A stretch of 32,035 bases of DNA, taken from assembly GCA_018433525.1 (NCBI GenBank), contig JAHDRA010000104.1, positions 1-32,035 of the forward strand, given 5' to 3'. Both the position numbers and the translations under genes were made by a program. This document shows positions 8,225 to 17,400 of this stretch, piece after piece (within the stretch, counting starts at the first letter, position 1; each line of letters begins with the position of its first letter). The notes under the pieces were generated by a model that worked only from the letters and a program-made list of their open reading frames with translations, was not told the DNA's origin and ran no database searches. The DNA comes from Paludibacteraceae bacterium (GTDB taxonomy: Bacteria > Bacteroidota > Bacteroidia > Bacteroidales > Paludibacteraceae).

Positions 8225-8764
8225 CTATTTCTGCTTGTCATGTTTAACCCATATTAGGTCAGTCGTATTATATCCAATCTCCTCTGCAATCTTAAGATAT
8301 TTATCTTTAATCTCAACAGGTATATCTGTCTCTCGAGATAAAATCCATAAATACTTTAAACTTTCCCCAGCGACCAAAGCATATCTGTATTCATCATCAA
8401 TTGAGATGACATTATATCCGGAATAAAACGGTCCAAAGAATGATACTTTAAGCATAGCGATGTTTTCTTCTCTGACAAATTTTGCCTTACCAATTGCTCG
8501 AGTCCATTGTCCTTTTTTTGTATTATACCCCTGATTTTCAACCTTAATAGTTCCGTTGTCATTTAAAGAATATTCTGCAGTGGTGTTGCTCAAATCACGT
8601 TCATATTTAAAATCTTTTCTAGCAATCTCATACCATTTGCCGAGATATCTTTCTTTATCAAAAGGTTTTACCGCAACTGCTCCATTAGGTATAGTAGCAC
8701 AAGAGTATAATCCTGTAATAATAGCACATATTAATAGTAAATAAGTAAATTGTCTTGTTTTCAT
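8225..8764 (-). CDS. Outer-membrane lipocalin (Blc/VlpA-like lipoprotein)
   Basis: Binds small hydrophobic ligands such as fatty acids or lysolipids at the envelope. The 179-residue protein has a lipoprotein signal peptide with lipobox LYSC (C22), then the lipocalin GxW motif in YLGKWYEIAR, a mid-barrel YNTKKGQW segment and the closing YLWILSRE block. Length and motifs match bacterial lipocalins of the Blc type. The gene stands alone between two attC-like sites, which suggests a single-gene cassette. Lipocalins are known integron cargo: VlpA of Vibrio cholerae lies among VCR repeats. No own promoter is obvious. Confidence 0.92.
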   Translation of the reverse strand: MKTRQFTYLLLICAIITGLYSCATIPNGAVAVKPFDKERYLGKWYEIARKDFKYERDLSNTTAEYSLNDNGTIKVENQGYNTKKGQWTRAIGKAKFVREENIAMLKVSFFGPFYSGYNVISIDDEYRYALVAGESLKYLWILSRETDIPVEIKDKYLKIAEEIGYNTTDLIWVKHDKQK

Positions 8765-8827
8765 TTTACTTCATTTTAAATTTTTATGACTATATTTTAT
8801 ATTTAGAACGATCTATTTGCTAGGCTT

Positions 8828-8964
8828 GCACACAACGTTTTGCGTGTTGCCGCAGTTGGCGATTTTCGGTGCACTGAAATGTCAACCTGCACAAAAGTTT
8901 GATAGTAGCACTCAGCATCAATTTTGCAAGTCACCGCCAATTGATGTAACACGCTGTTGGCAGC
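8828..8964 (-). repeat. attC-like recombination site B, between the five-gene operon and the lipocalin gene
   Basis: A 137-bp imperfect inverted repeat. Outer arm GCACACAACG (8828-8837) faces GTTGGCAGC (ending 8964). Long inner arms at 8842-8863 and 8933-8954 share GCGTGTT and a (C)AGTTGGCG/CAATTGGCG block with few mismatches. The left flank (ctaggcttGCACACAACG) resembles the flanks of sites A, D and E. It lies 165 bp beyond the radical SAM stop codon, looser than at sites A and D. The segment between (8965-9111) holds no gene that I can see. Confidence 0.55.
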
Positions 8965-9111
8965 TGGTGTTCAGTCCGCTCGTCTTTGCAAACCATTGTC
9001 AATATTGGGTTTCAGTGTCATTGTCCGTTTTTTTCTTTCTGTGTCGGGCCGTGCGTTGCATTTTTTATTTTTTTGAAGGGTTGGCAAATTTTTTAAAAAA
9101 CAATTTCTCTT

Positions 9112-9140
9112 GCGTTGGCTTGTGTGGCTTTAGCAATGTG
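9112..9140. repeat. Left copy of the 29-bp direct repeat bounding the five-gene operon
   Basis: Starts GCGTTGGCTTGTG and ends GCAATGTG. It matches 26 of 29 bases with the copy at 18788-18816 in the same orientation, the differences being at positions 14, 15 and 21. This copy overlaps the 3' end of the radical SAM gene and provides its last codons and TAA stop. Confidence 0.75.
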
Positions 9141-9711
9141 CTTGCAAAGTAGGTAAATTATTTAAAATTACATCTCCGGTAATTATCAAATCATTTGAAA
9201 GATTGATTTCTCCATTTTTTACTCGTGGTAAATAAAACCAGCCTATATCATTTTTATATCTTTCTGAAACGCAAATTAATCTTTGATTTTTTGAACCGAT
9301 TAAGTTTCTTTTGTTGTCTAAATTATCTTTTTTGAATTTTCCGTCAACAACTAAATCAACATTATCAATTAGTTCGTTTGGCAAATCTTCGTAAAGATTT
9401 CCTGTAAAAAGCAAAATACCTATATCTAGTTTTTTCAATCTTTTTGATAGTTCTGATAAACCTATCTGTAAGGTTGGTTCACCTCCTAAATATGTTACAC
9501 CTTCAATTTTATATTTTCTCTTTGCTTCAATAACAATTTCAATCAATTCTTCTAATGAAACAAAATTAGCTTTTTTGAATATAAATAATTCCGGGTTGCA
9601 ACATTCTTTACATTGAATATTACATCCTTGAAACCAAATCGCAAGACGTTTGAAAGGTCCTTCTGATTCAGTACATTGATTTATTGCAGCTATATTGAAA
9701 TTATAGTTCAA
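9130..9711 (-). CDS. Small radical SAM protein, NrdG/PFL-activase-like
   Basis: A 193-residue radical SAM protein. The [4Fe-4S] cysteines are in GCNIQCKEC (C30, C34, C37; CX3CX2C), with a SAM-binding GGEP motif (about residues 76-79, TYLGGEPTLQ). Size and layout resemble NrdG and other glycyl-radical activases, which cut SAM to a 5'-deoxyadenosyl radical. No glycyl radical enzyme is encoded nearby. Its start overlaps the AAA+ gene by 11 nt, and it is the last gene of the five-gene operon. The last codons (AHC-stop) come from the 29-bp direct repeat, so the original C-terminus may have been replaced or trimmed. Substrate unknown; it may modify a protein of the same operon. Confidence 0.85.
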   Translation of the reverse strand: MNYNFNIAAINQCTESEGPFKRLAIWFQGCNIQCKECCNPELFIFKKANFVSLEELIEIVIEAKRKYKIEGVTYLGGEPTLQIGLSELSKRLKKLDIGILLFTGNLYEDLPNELIDNVDLVVDGKFKKDNLDNKRNLIGSKNQRLICVSERYKNDIGWFYLPRVKNGEINLSNDLIITGDVILNNLPTLQAHC

Positions 9712-11500
9712 AATGCAATTCCCCCTCTTGTTTGTCGAATTTAACTTTTATCGTTGAGTTTATTGCTATGTATCCTTCATTGTCAAAAAGAAAATCTGAG
9801 AGTTGTGATACAAGTATGTCTTCTAATTTATTCAAAATATCACGACCACCTTTGCTTTTATCGGTTTTGGAAAGTATATGCTCTAAAAAATCGTCCTTAT
9901 TTACAAATTCAAGATTGATATGTTTGCACTCCTTTAAGTATTCAATTATTAGACGAATTTTACTGCTCGCAATTGATTTTTGAATATCGGCATTTTGTAT
10001 AAAATTAAAGATAACAATGTTGCTGTAACCAATTCTACCAAGCAGTTCAGGGCGATTAATTTCATTTTCAAACTTGTCTTTGATTGCTTCAAAAATGGTT
10101 TGTTTGATTTCATCAAATTGCATATTACTGCTCACTTTATTTGCCCCAATGTTTGAAGTAAAAACAATAATACATTCAGAGAAATAAACTGTTTCTCCTT
10201 TGTTGTCAGTTAAGCGTCCGTCTTCTAGAATTTGTAGAAACTTATCAAGTATTTTGGGGTGTGCTTTTTCTATTTCATCAAACAACAAAACACAAAAGGG
10301 GCGTTCTTTGATAAGATTTGTTAGCTGACCTCCTGCTTCATAACCAATATATCCAGGAGGAGCACCGATTAGTTTTTGGTCGCTGTGTTCATGATTATAC
10401 TCGCTCATATCAAAACGAATGCAAGCGCTTTCGTCATTAAATAAAAATTCTGCAAGTGCTTTTGCAAGTTCAGTTTTACCGACACCCGTAGGACCCGCAA
10501 AAAACAAAACGCCTTTGGGTTTGCTTTTGGATTTGCTATGTTGTAAACCACTCAATCCTGTTTTAGCTCGGATGACCACTTCTCGAACTTTAGCAATGGC
10601 TGCATCTTGACCTTTTACTCTCTTACCGAGAATTTCGCTGATTTGGCGAACTTTTTTAGGTTCAAGTTGTTCCCAAGGACTATCCTTTTTTCCGTATTTA
10701 TAAAGAGATAGAAGCTTTTCAACTGTAATTTCATCAATCGTTTTTGATAGTTGGGCAACTTGAAGTATTTCCTTTGCTGTGAAATTATCCATTCCATCAA
10801 TCAAGTCAATTCGGCTTTGCACATCACTTTCTAAATCGGTTTTCAGTTTGAAATGAGCCGAAATGTTTTCAACAATTGCTTTTCGTTCTTCTCTATCTGG
10901 TTTACCTAACGTAATTAATTTGCTGTCAGGATTTTTTTGATAAAGGGAAACGGGAATATGAGATATGTTTGTTGTTACAAAAATTATTGCACTTCCTCCA
11001 TTGCTGATTTGAATGTTTTGTTCACGAACACCTCTTGCAAGTTTCGTTAGATCTTCACGATCGCAATCAGCAAGCCCTTGCTCGCCTCCGAATAGATAAT
11101 TAGAATAATTGATAATAAAACAAACTCTCCGTTTGTCGTTTAACAAGTTCTTGTAAACTATAGAATAAAAATCGCTGGGACGTTTAAATTTGCCCCCTTG
11201 TTGTTGGTCATCATCAAATAAATCATTTGCTAATCCATCAACTTGCTTTTCTCTTGAAACACTTTTTGCTTGTGGAGTTTCTAATTTTACGGTATCACCT
11301 TCAATTAAGCCTTCAATTCTATCCCAAACATAAATGTCTTCAAATAGTTTTGTTTCTTTTAATTGTTGAACTAAAAATTTGTTCAACTTTAAAAATTGTC
11401 CTTCGTGAAAATAAACATCTTGTACATTGCCATCAATAAACAGCATTTTTTTATAGGCAATCTCTCTTTTTAGTATTTCAATAGAATTCTTTATACTCAT
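9701..11500 (-). CDS. AAA+ ATPase with degenerate N-terminal module and ClpB-like C-terminal module
   Basis: 599 residues. The C-terminal half is a ClpB/HSP100 D2-type AAA+ domain: Walker A GPTGVGKT (336-343), aromatic pore loop GYIGYE (383-388), Walker B LLFDEIEKAHP (D408, E409) and a VFTSNIGA sensor-1 region, then a small C-terminal lid domain. The N-terminal 1-250 region has an opening (MLFIDGNVQDVYF) reminiscent of the inactive AAA half of Ycf46-type ATPases. It lacks a P-loop but keeps a CFIINYSNYLF strand and a VTTNIS sensor-like stretch. It lacks the ClpB N-domain and middle coiled coil. Likely a hexameric protein remodeller. It overlaps the 317-residue protein gene by 4 nt and the radical SAM gene by 11 nt, implying fixed stoichiometry. 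Confidence 0.88.
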   Translation of the reverse strand: MSIKNSIEILKREIAYKKMLFIDGNVQDVYFHEGQFLKLNKFLVQQLKETKLFEDIYVWDRIEGLIEGDTVKLETPQAKSVSREKQVDGLANDLFDDDQQQGGKFKRPSDFYSIVYKNLLNDKRRVCFIINYSNYLFGGEQGLADCDREDLTKLARGVREQNIQISNGGSAIIFVTTNISHIPVSLYQKNPDSKLITLGKPDREERKAIVENISAHFKLKTDLESDVQSRIDLIDGMDNFTAKEILQVAQLSKTIDEITVEKLLSLYKYGKKDSPWEQLEPKKVRQISEILGKRVKGQDAAIAKVREVVIRAKTGLSGLQHSKSKSKPKGVLFFAGPTGVGKTELAKALAEFLFNDESACIRFDMSEYNHEHSDQKLIGAPPGYIGYEAGGQLTNLIKERPFCVLLFDEIEKAHPKILDKFLQILEDGRLTDNKGETVYFSECIIVFTSNIGANKVSSNMQFDEIKQTIFEAIKDKFENEINRPELLGRIGYSNIVIFNFIQNADIQKSIASSKIRLIIEYLKECKHINLEFVNKDDFLEHILSKTDKSKGGRDILNKLEDILVSQLSDFLFDNEGYIAINSTIKVKFDKQEGELHFEL

Positions 11501-12450
11501 TTTTCTTTCTTGTTTATGATTTGAAATCCTTGTTTTCCGATTCTATCGGGGTTAGACCACAGTATCTTTTTGTCTTCAAGATTTATTCCGTAAATGCTCT
11601 CAAATTTTTTCTCAAAATCATTAATGTCCTTTTCACACGAAAGTCCTTCGTATTCGTGAAATTTATAAATGAATTTTCCGTCAAGGTAAACTGCAAAGTT
11701 GACTTGCTCTCCGTTTGGTTTAACCGCAGATATTTTGGCATGGTCGCCACATTCTTCAACATTTTCTCTTTTCACTATAAAACCTTGCTCTTTAATGATT
11801 TTAATGATTGACGTCAATACACGATTACGAACTTCTTTATTAACGAGAGCAGTGTTTTGTTCTTGATTTAATTTTTCAATAGTTTCAGAAAGGTCTTGAT
11901 TTTCGTTAACCTCAACTTTAATTCCTTTATTCTCAAAAATCTTTTGTGTATTTCTAATTGCTTTTTTATAAAGTTTACTGCTTTGCATCTTAGTTTTTGC
12001 AGCTTCAAATAAGGTGTGGCTGTCAGAATAAGTTGTTTCCTTTGATGCAGTACGAATGTAATTTTTCAGTAACTCATCATCAGCTAATGCAAGTGCTTCC
12101 GATACGACTTTTTCAGAACTACCAACGAGATATTCTCCCATTTGAGAAATTGCTGTTTGATAGTCAGTAATTTCCAAATCAAAATTATATGCAATGTAAC
12201 TATCAATCGCAGAAAGAAATGAATTAGCCCGAATACCAATACTTTCAAATCTTCTTAATGCTTCGTAATTAAATGAATTATTCACGGTTGACAATTCCTC
12301 CTGTAATTGTGCGATATTTAAATCTTGTAACATTTTTTGCATTGCTTCTTTTCTTAAGTTCAATTTTTCAATTCTTGAACAAATGTTTTTAATAACCTCC
12401 TCTGCTCTAATACGTGCTGCATTAAATTGTGCTTGGGTTAAATGACTCAT
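11497..12450 (-). CDS. Coiled-coil protein with a possible DUF1257/DUF2997-like C-terminus
   Basis: 317 residues, no confident family. The N-terminal two thirds are helical with heptad-like stretches (roughly 5-60 and 165-215). Residues about 215-300 look like a compact alpha/beta domain. A GFIVKREN...KISAVKPNG segment recalls DUF1257, and DGKFIYKFHEYEGLSCEKDI (about 257-276) recalls the short DUF2997 proteins, including their G-x-SC motif. Stand-alone DUF1257 and DUF2997 proteins are commonly encoded beside Ycf46-like AAA+ ATPases, so a fused version next to a Ycf46-like N-terminus is suggestive. Probably an adaptor of the AAA+ partner. Overlaps both neighbours by 4 nt (ATGA). Confidence 0.7.
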   Translation of the reverse strand: MSHLTQAQFNAARIRAEEVIKNICSRIEKLNLRKEAMQKMLQDLNIAQLQEELSTVNNSFNYEALRRFESIGIRANSFLSAIDSYIAYNFDLEITDYQTAISQMGEYLVGSSEKVVSEALALADDELLKNYIRTASKETTYSDSHTLFEAAKTKMQSSKLYKKAIRNTQKIFENKGIKVEVNENQDLSETIEKLNQEQNTALVNKEVRNRVLTSIIKIIKEQGFIVKRENVEECGDHAKISAVKPNGEQVNFAVYLDGKFIYKFHEYEGLSCEKDINDFEKKFESIYGINLEDKKILWSNPDRIGKQGFQIINKKEK

Positions 12451-14450
12451 TTTTTCTTCTTCTTTTTGTTTGGACGATGATTATTTATTATTGTTTTTTT
12501 GTTGGTAGTTGGAATTTCTGTCTTTTTATTAAAAATTTGATTAAAACAATCTATTGCATTGTTTATAGCTTCTTTTCTTTCCTTGTCAGTTCCTTTTATT
12601 AAGGGGTGTTCAGGACTAGCTTCAAAGTGAACAAGTGCGTTTAAGTTTCTCCATGAATCATAAACTCGTTTTTGTTCTTCACTATCAGAAAGAGCAAAAT
12701 TAATTAACTCTTTTCCTTTCCTCAAACCATTTGAATTTGCGTCTTTTTGTTTTTCTATTTCTAGCAATTTCCCTTCAAATTTTCCACGAACAACGGCTGC
12801 TATAGCTTGAAAATTGGGTTTATTTTCATTCAATGCTTTGTTTATATCCTTTCGCCAATCTTCACTTATTACTAATAATTTAGCAATTTTATCATCAATT
12901 GGAGCTAAGTCGTAATAGTCATCTTCCGATTTAGAAAAGAAATCAATTACTTGTTTTTTGTATGGTTCTGTTAATTTGTCTTCCAGTTTATCAAATAGCG
13001 TTTTTAATATTAAAACCTCTTTTCTAAACAATTTCCAATCTTTTGGTGTATACGAGTAATAATTTTCAAATCCTAATGTTTTTAGCTTTTCTAACTGTTT
13101 GCTGAAATCCGAATATGTTGCAAACAAATTTGATTTATGAGAAATTGTTTTGATTTTATCTTGCACTAGCAATTCATTATATAATTTTACAAGTTCAAGT
13201 GCTTCAATAGTGATTGTTTCATTAATTGAAAGCAACGTGTTTACAATTTTGTCTGAGTTTTTATTGCGTTCTGCTATTTTTTTAATGATTTCTTTTTGTT
13301 TGTCGTTTGGCGATATAGAAAGTATGAATTTAACTGTTTCTCTGTCGCCAAGTGAATTTTCGAACTGAGCAAAAACTTCATTAAATACATTTAGGTAATT
13401 TGTATAAGAATAGTCTTCCTCAATCAACGGAATTGTAAAATTATTTTCTGTTAATTCCGTATATTTGAAGACTAGAGTTTTGTTATTTTCTATTATTCCT
13501 GCAAACAAATAGTTATCTGCATTTGCAATTTCATAAAAGTTTTTACTGTCGATTTCTATCAAAGCGTTTTTAGAGGCAATATCGTAATTTTTCTTATTTC
13601 CAAAACACACCTTCATTTTTATGGGTTGATTTGGTTTTATTGCAATATTTGCTTTATCGAGATTCAAATTGTTATGACTTGTGTTTAAATATAAAAACAT
13701 TTTATCGCGTATTGTATCTTTCTCGCTTTTCGGTAATTCCAAAAATGCATTTAAAATGCTTTGCGATTTATGAGAAAAGCTTAATTTGCCATTTTCAATA
13801 TTTACTTCAATATTATCCCTTAAATACAAAATGTTTGTGGGAGCTATTCGCATATCCAAAATTCTTGTTTTATTATTTGCAGTTGGGATAAATTTGGTTA
13901 TTTGGCTATTAATTATTTTTTTAAATTTTTCAATCAATTCTTTTTCACTCTCTTTTTTTCTGGTGTCAAGCACAATCGCTTCTCTTTCATTTTGAATTTG
14001 TGAATTATTTATGGCAATTAATTGATTCATACAATGCTCATAGATAAATTCATCTTGAAAATTTTTCGTTTCTTCTATAATTTCTTTTGAAATGAATGTT
14101 TCTTCTCCCATTGCAGTTAATTCAAATTCAGAAACATCATATTCTAATATATAAGTATTTTCATTATCAGAATTATGAATTACCATTTTAGGATATTCAT
14201 TTATCAATGCTTTGAAGCGTTCCTCGAAAATATTGTGTAAGTCTTCAGGTATTTCCAACATTAATAAAACTTCTGATATATTCTTTCCTCTGAATTGTTG
14301 TTTGCGTTTGATGATTTCAATAAGCGTCAAGGCAAAAAAGTCAATTTTTTGCGGTGTAGCATATTGGAATTGGAGCTGATATTTATCGCAAGCTAAAGCA
14401 AGACGTATATATCCTAGTTTTTTCATTTTCAAAAATTTTATTACATCCAA
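12447..14450 (-). CDS. Uncharacterised 667-residue protein with HEPN-like C-terminal motif
   Basis: I do not recognise the full-length family. The N-terminal 150 residues look like a mixed alpha/beta or winged-helix-like region (IDFFALTLIEIIKRK, then KNISEVLLMLEI). The middle contains beta-rich and helical parts. The C-terminal 160 residues are mostly helical and contain SWRNLNALVHFE, giving R601-N-x5-H608, which fits the R-x4-6-H motif of HEPN ribonuclease domains with the usual polar residue after the arginine. The protein ends in a lysine-rich tail (KKKKKK). It overlaps the helicase gene by 10 nt and the coiled-coil gene by 4 nt. If the motif is real this would be the effector nuclease; a chance match in a helical region is possible. 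Confidence 0.7.
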   Translation of the reverse strand: MDVIKFLKMKKLGYIRLALACDKYQLQFQYATPQKIDFFALTLIEIIKRKQQFRGKNISEVLLMLEIPEDLHNIFEERFKALINEYPKMVIHNSDNENTYILEYDVSEFELTAMGEETFISKEIIEETKNFQDEFIYEHCMNQLIAINNSQIQNEREAIVLDTRKKESEKELIEKFKKIINSQITKFIPTANNKTRILDMRIAPTNILYLRDNIEVNIENGKLSFSHKSQSILNAFLELPKSEKDTIRDKMFLYLNTSHNNLNLDKANIAIKPNQPIKMKVCFGNKKNYDIASKNALIEIDSKNFYEIANADNYLFAGIIENNKTLVFKYTELTENNFTIPLIEEDYSYTNYLNVFNEVFAQFENSLGDRETVKFILSISPNDKQKEIIKKIAERNKNSDKIVNTLLSINETITIEALELVKLYNELLVQDKIKTISHKSNLFATYSDFSKQLEKLKTLGFENYYSYTPKDWKLFRKEVLILKTLFDKLEDKLTEPYKKQVIDFFSKSEDDYYDLAPIDDKIAKLLVISEDWRKDINKALNENKPNFQAIAAVVRGKFEGKLLEIEKQKDANSNGLRKGKELINFALSDSEEQKRVYDSWRNLNALVHFEASPEHPLIKGTDKERKEAINNAIDCFNQIFNKKTEIPTTNKKTIINNHRPNKKKKKK

Positions 14451-17400
14451 TTGTCTTTTAGTTTCAGAAACTTAGTGTTTCTATCAACTTGTATGATTTC
14501 AAAATAAATCCCATTCTTGTAAAATTCACGAAATGCATCAGCATTGAAATTTTTAATATCATTTTGAAGTTGATTAAAATAATCTTTGGGGCTTACCCAA
14601 CCTTCATTTGTCTTTTTACATTTATGGAATGATTCTAATGCCTCTTTTATTGGAATGGGTTCTTTCGTTAATTGAGGAGTTGAAGCATCTATTTTATCTG
14701 ATTCTCTTGTGCTAATATTTACATTGTTTCCTATGTTGCTCTCTCTGAATTGCTCTTGATTACTATTCGATTTTTTAACCATAGATTTATCCGTTATTTC
14801 TTTCAAAATTTCTTTCCTTATATTCAAAACATCAGAAGCAGGTTGCCAAATTGATTGACACTTTTCGTATATACGATAATACGCATTGATATGATTTTCT
14901 TTTCCATCATCCATTCTAGGTACGTTAATCGAGACACCATTGTAATAATTACTGCTTCCAACCATTATAAGCATGTTACGAGCACGAGAAATTGCCACAT
15001 TGATACGATTAAATTTCTTTAAAAACTCGCTCAGATTTCCTCCTCTGCTATTGGCAACCATGTTCAAAATAACGATATCCTGTTCTTTGCCTTGATAATT
15101 ATCAACTGTAGAAATATCAAGGATAATATTTTGAAAAGTTCCTTTGTTCATTTTTCGCAACTGCAGTTCTTGTATAATACTGCTTATGTGTTTACCATAC
15201 ATTGAAATTACTGCAACACTCGGTTTTTGTCCATTCCCAGCTGCCATTTTATATTCTTCGGGACTGTTTTTTTTCAGTTCTCCATATCCTTTTTCAATTA
15301 GCAATAGTAATTCAACTGTAATTTTTACTTCAAGTGGGTTTCTATACGAAGTTTCGCCTTCTTTAACTTCTGAATAAGCAATGGTTCCATCATTCCACAA
15401 ATGGCTGTCAAACCAATAGGTGTTGTTGTTACGAACAAAAATCGGTGTTTGTCCACCTTTGATATTTGGAACGCTCACGTCAAGGTAATGGCGTCTTTTA
15501 TTGTTTTGTTCTTTGCCGGCACCAAGTTGCAATTTGTTGTCGTAAAACACGTTTACGCAATTCATAATATCTTCATTAAAACGGTATTGTTGTGTAAGCA
15601 TGGCTTTGTTATGTTTTAGCTTGTTGTATATTTCCTCAAACAAACTATGTTCAACCATATTTTTATATTCGTTTAATGTTTTTCCTTGCAACATTTTATT
15701 TTTACTTTGCTCGTCAAAGCCATCAAACATTGATTCACGATATTTGAAAATTGGCGGTAATTGACGTTGGTCACCCACAAGAATTACAGATTTTCCGTAA
15801 ATAATCGGAATAAGCATTTCTATTGGAGTTGCTTTTGAAACTTCATCAATTATTACAACATCAAAATCAAGTTTTCGGATATCAACGTCTTCCAATTCAA
15901 TATTCTCAATAATTTTCTTTTCTATATTGTAATTGTTGCCAGCACCTATCATTGTTGAACTTCTGAAATAAGGACTTGAGGTGCAAGTTATCCCGTAAAC
16001 ATTTGCATTGTTTTTTAAAAGCGTTTTAGTAAATCTTCCTCGCTGTGCTTTTATAAATTCTTCACGTTTATCCAAGTAATTTGAGAGTGATTCGTAAATG
16101 GGTTGTAGTTTCATAAAATCATTTTTAAATTGCTGAAATTTTAGTTTTTCAGCATCAATATATTTTTCGATTTCATCAAACTTTTCTTTTTCTGTTTCAG
16201 GCAATGAAGCTCCGTTCAATTTGTTTAAATAAAACTCATTGAAATACGCCTCAAGTTTTTCACGTTCCGTTTTTATTGGAGCGTTCATATCTTCAATGCT
16301 CTGTTTTGTATTAGCAGAGCTTGTTCCAACTCTCCTTATTTCATTTTCAATTTTTGATAGTTTGGTTTCTAGTTCATCTTTTTTATCATTTAATCTATCA
16401 AAATCACTCTGACTGAAAGTAATCTGTAAAATATCATTCCACTCCTTAACAAATGATTCTATGCCCTGCAATTCTTTTTCGATTCGCTCTTTAGGATTTG
16501 TAATTTGATTTGAAGCAAAATGAAATTTTTCGTTATTAATATTCAAAATTGGTGTGCTGGAATTTTCTATTTGACGGTCTAACTCTTTTTTCTTTTGTAA
16601 TTTCTTATTCAGTTCTGAACGTAGATTATCCGGAGTGGAACCGTATTTTATATTGGTATTGATAGCATCTCTTAACTTTTCAATTTCATTTTCTAATTCT
16701 AAAAGTTCTTTGGGTTTTTCTTTACCTTCTGACAGTTTTTTCAAATGTTCAACCCTTGATTTTCCTGCAATGCGTTTAAATGCAATAGCATAATTGTAAA
16801 AATCATCTTGGGGTTCAACTTTGTGTTTTTCAGCAAAAGCGTTTAATTGAGAAATGATTGGTTCATAAACAAATTCAGGAAGCACAGCTTCGAAAGGCAG
16901 CTTGGTTCGGAAATATTCTGAAAATACATTTAGTTGACTTTTTACACCTTTAATTTCAAAATCAAGTGTATTTTCGTCTGAACGAAGCTTTGAAAGTTGT
17001 TGTGTTAAGTAGTTTAGTTCTTTTTCGGCTTTTTTTACTGCTTCCAGTCGCCTTTCAATATTTTCGAAACGTGCTTTGTTCGCTTCAAAAGTTCTCATTA
17101 ATTCATTGATGTTTTTTTCATAAGCATTGTAATCATCAATTTTTCCTTTGTATTTGTTATATGCAGCATCGTAAAGATTGTCTAACAACTTTTCGGGCAA
17201 ATATTGGGCGTTTGCTTTGCTTCTGTCTCTTACAAGACGTAAAGGCAAAATGTTTAACTCTTTTGGCAAACGTTCAATTACGTTATCTATAGCAATGTGG
17301 GTTTGAGAAGAAAGTAAAACTTTCTTTCCCATTTTATTGTATTGATAAACAAGTTCGGTAATGGTTTGTGTTTTACCTGTTCCGGGAGGTCCCTGCAAAC

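Noticed and set aside
8817..9152. 111-codon plus-strand frame
   Set aside because: It lies over attC-like site B and the left direct repeat; no family resemblance, composition driven by the repeats.
9701..11500. Calling the AAA+ gene clpB
   Set aside because: Only one P-loop, no N-domain or middle coiled-coil propeller, and 599 rather than about 860 residues.
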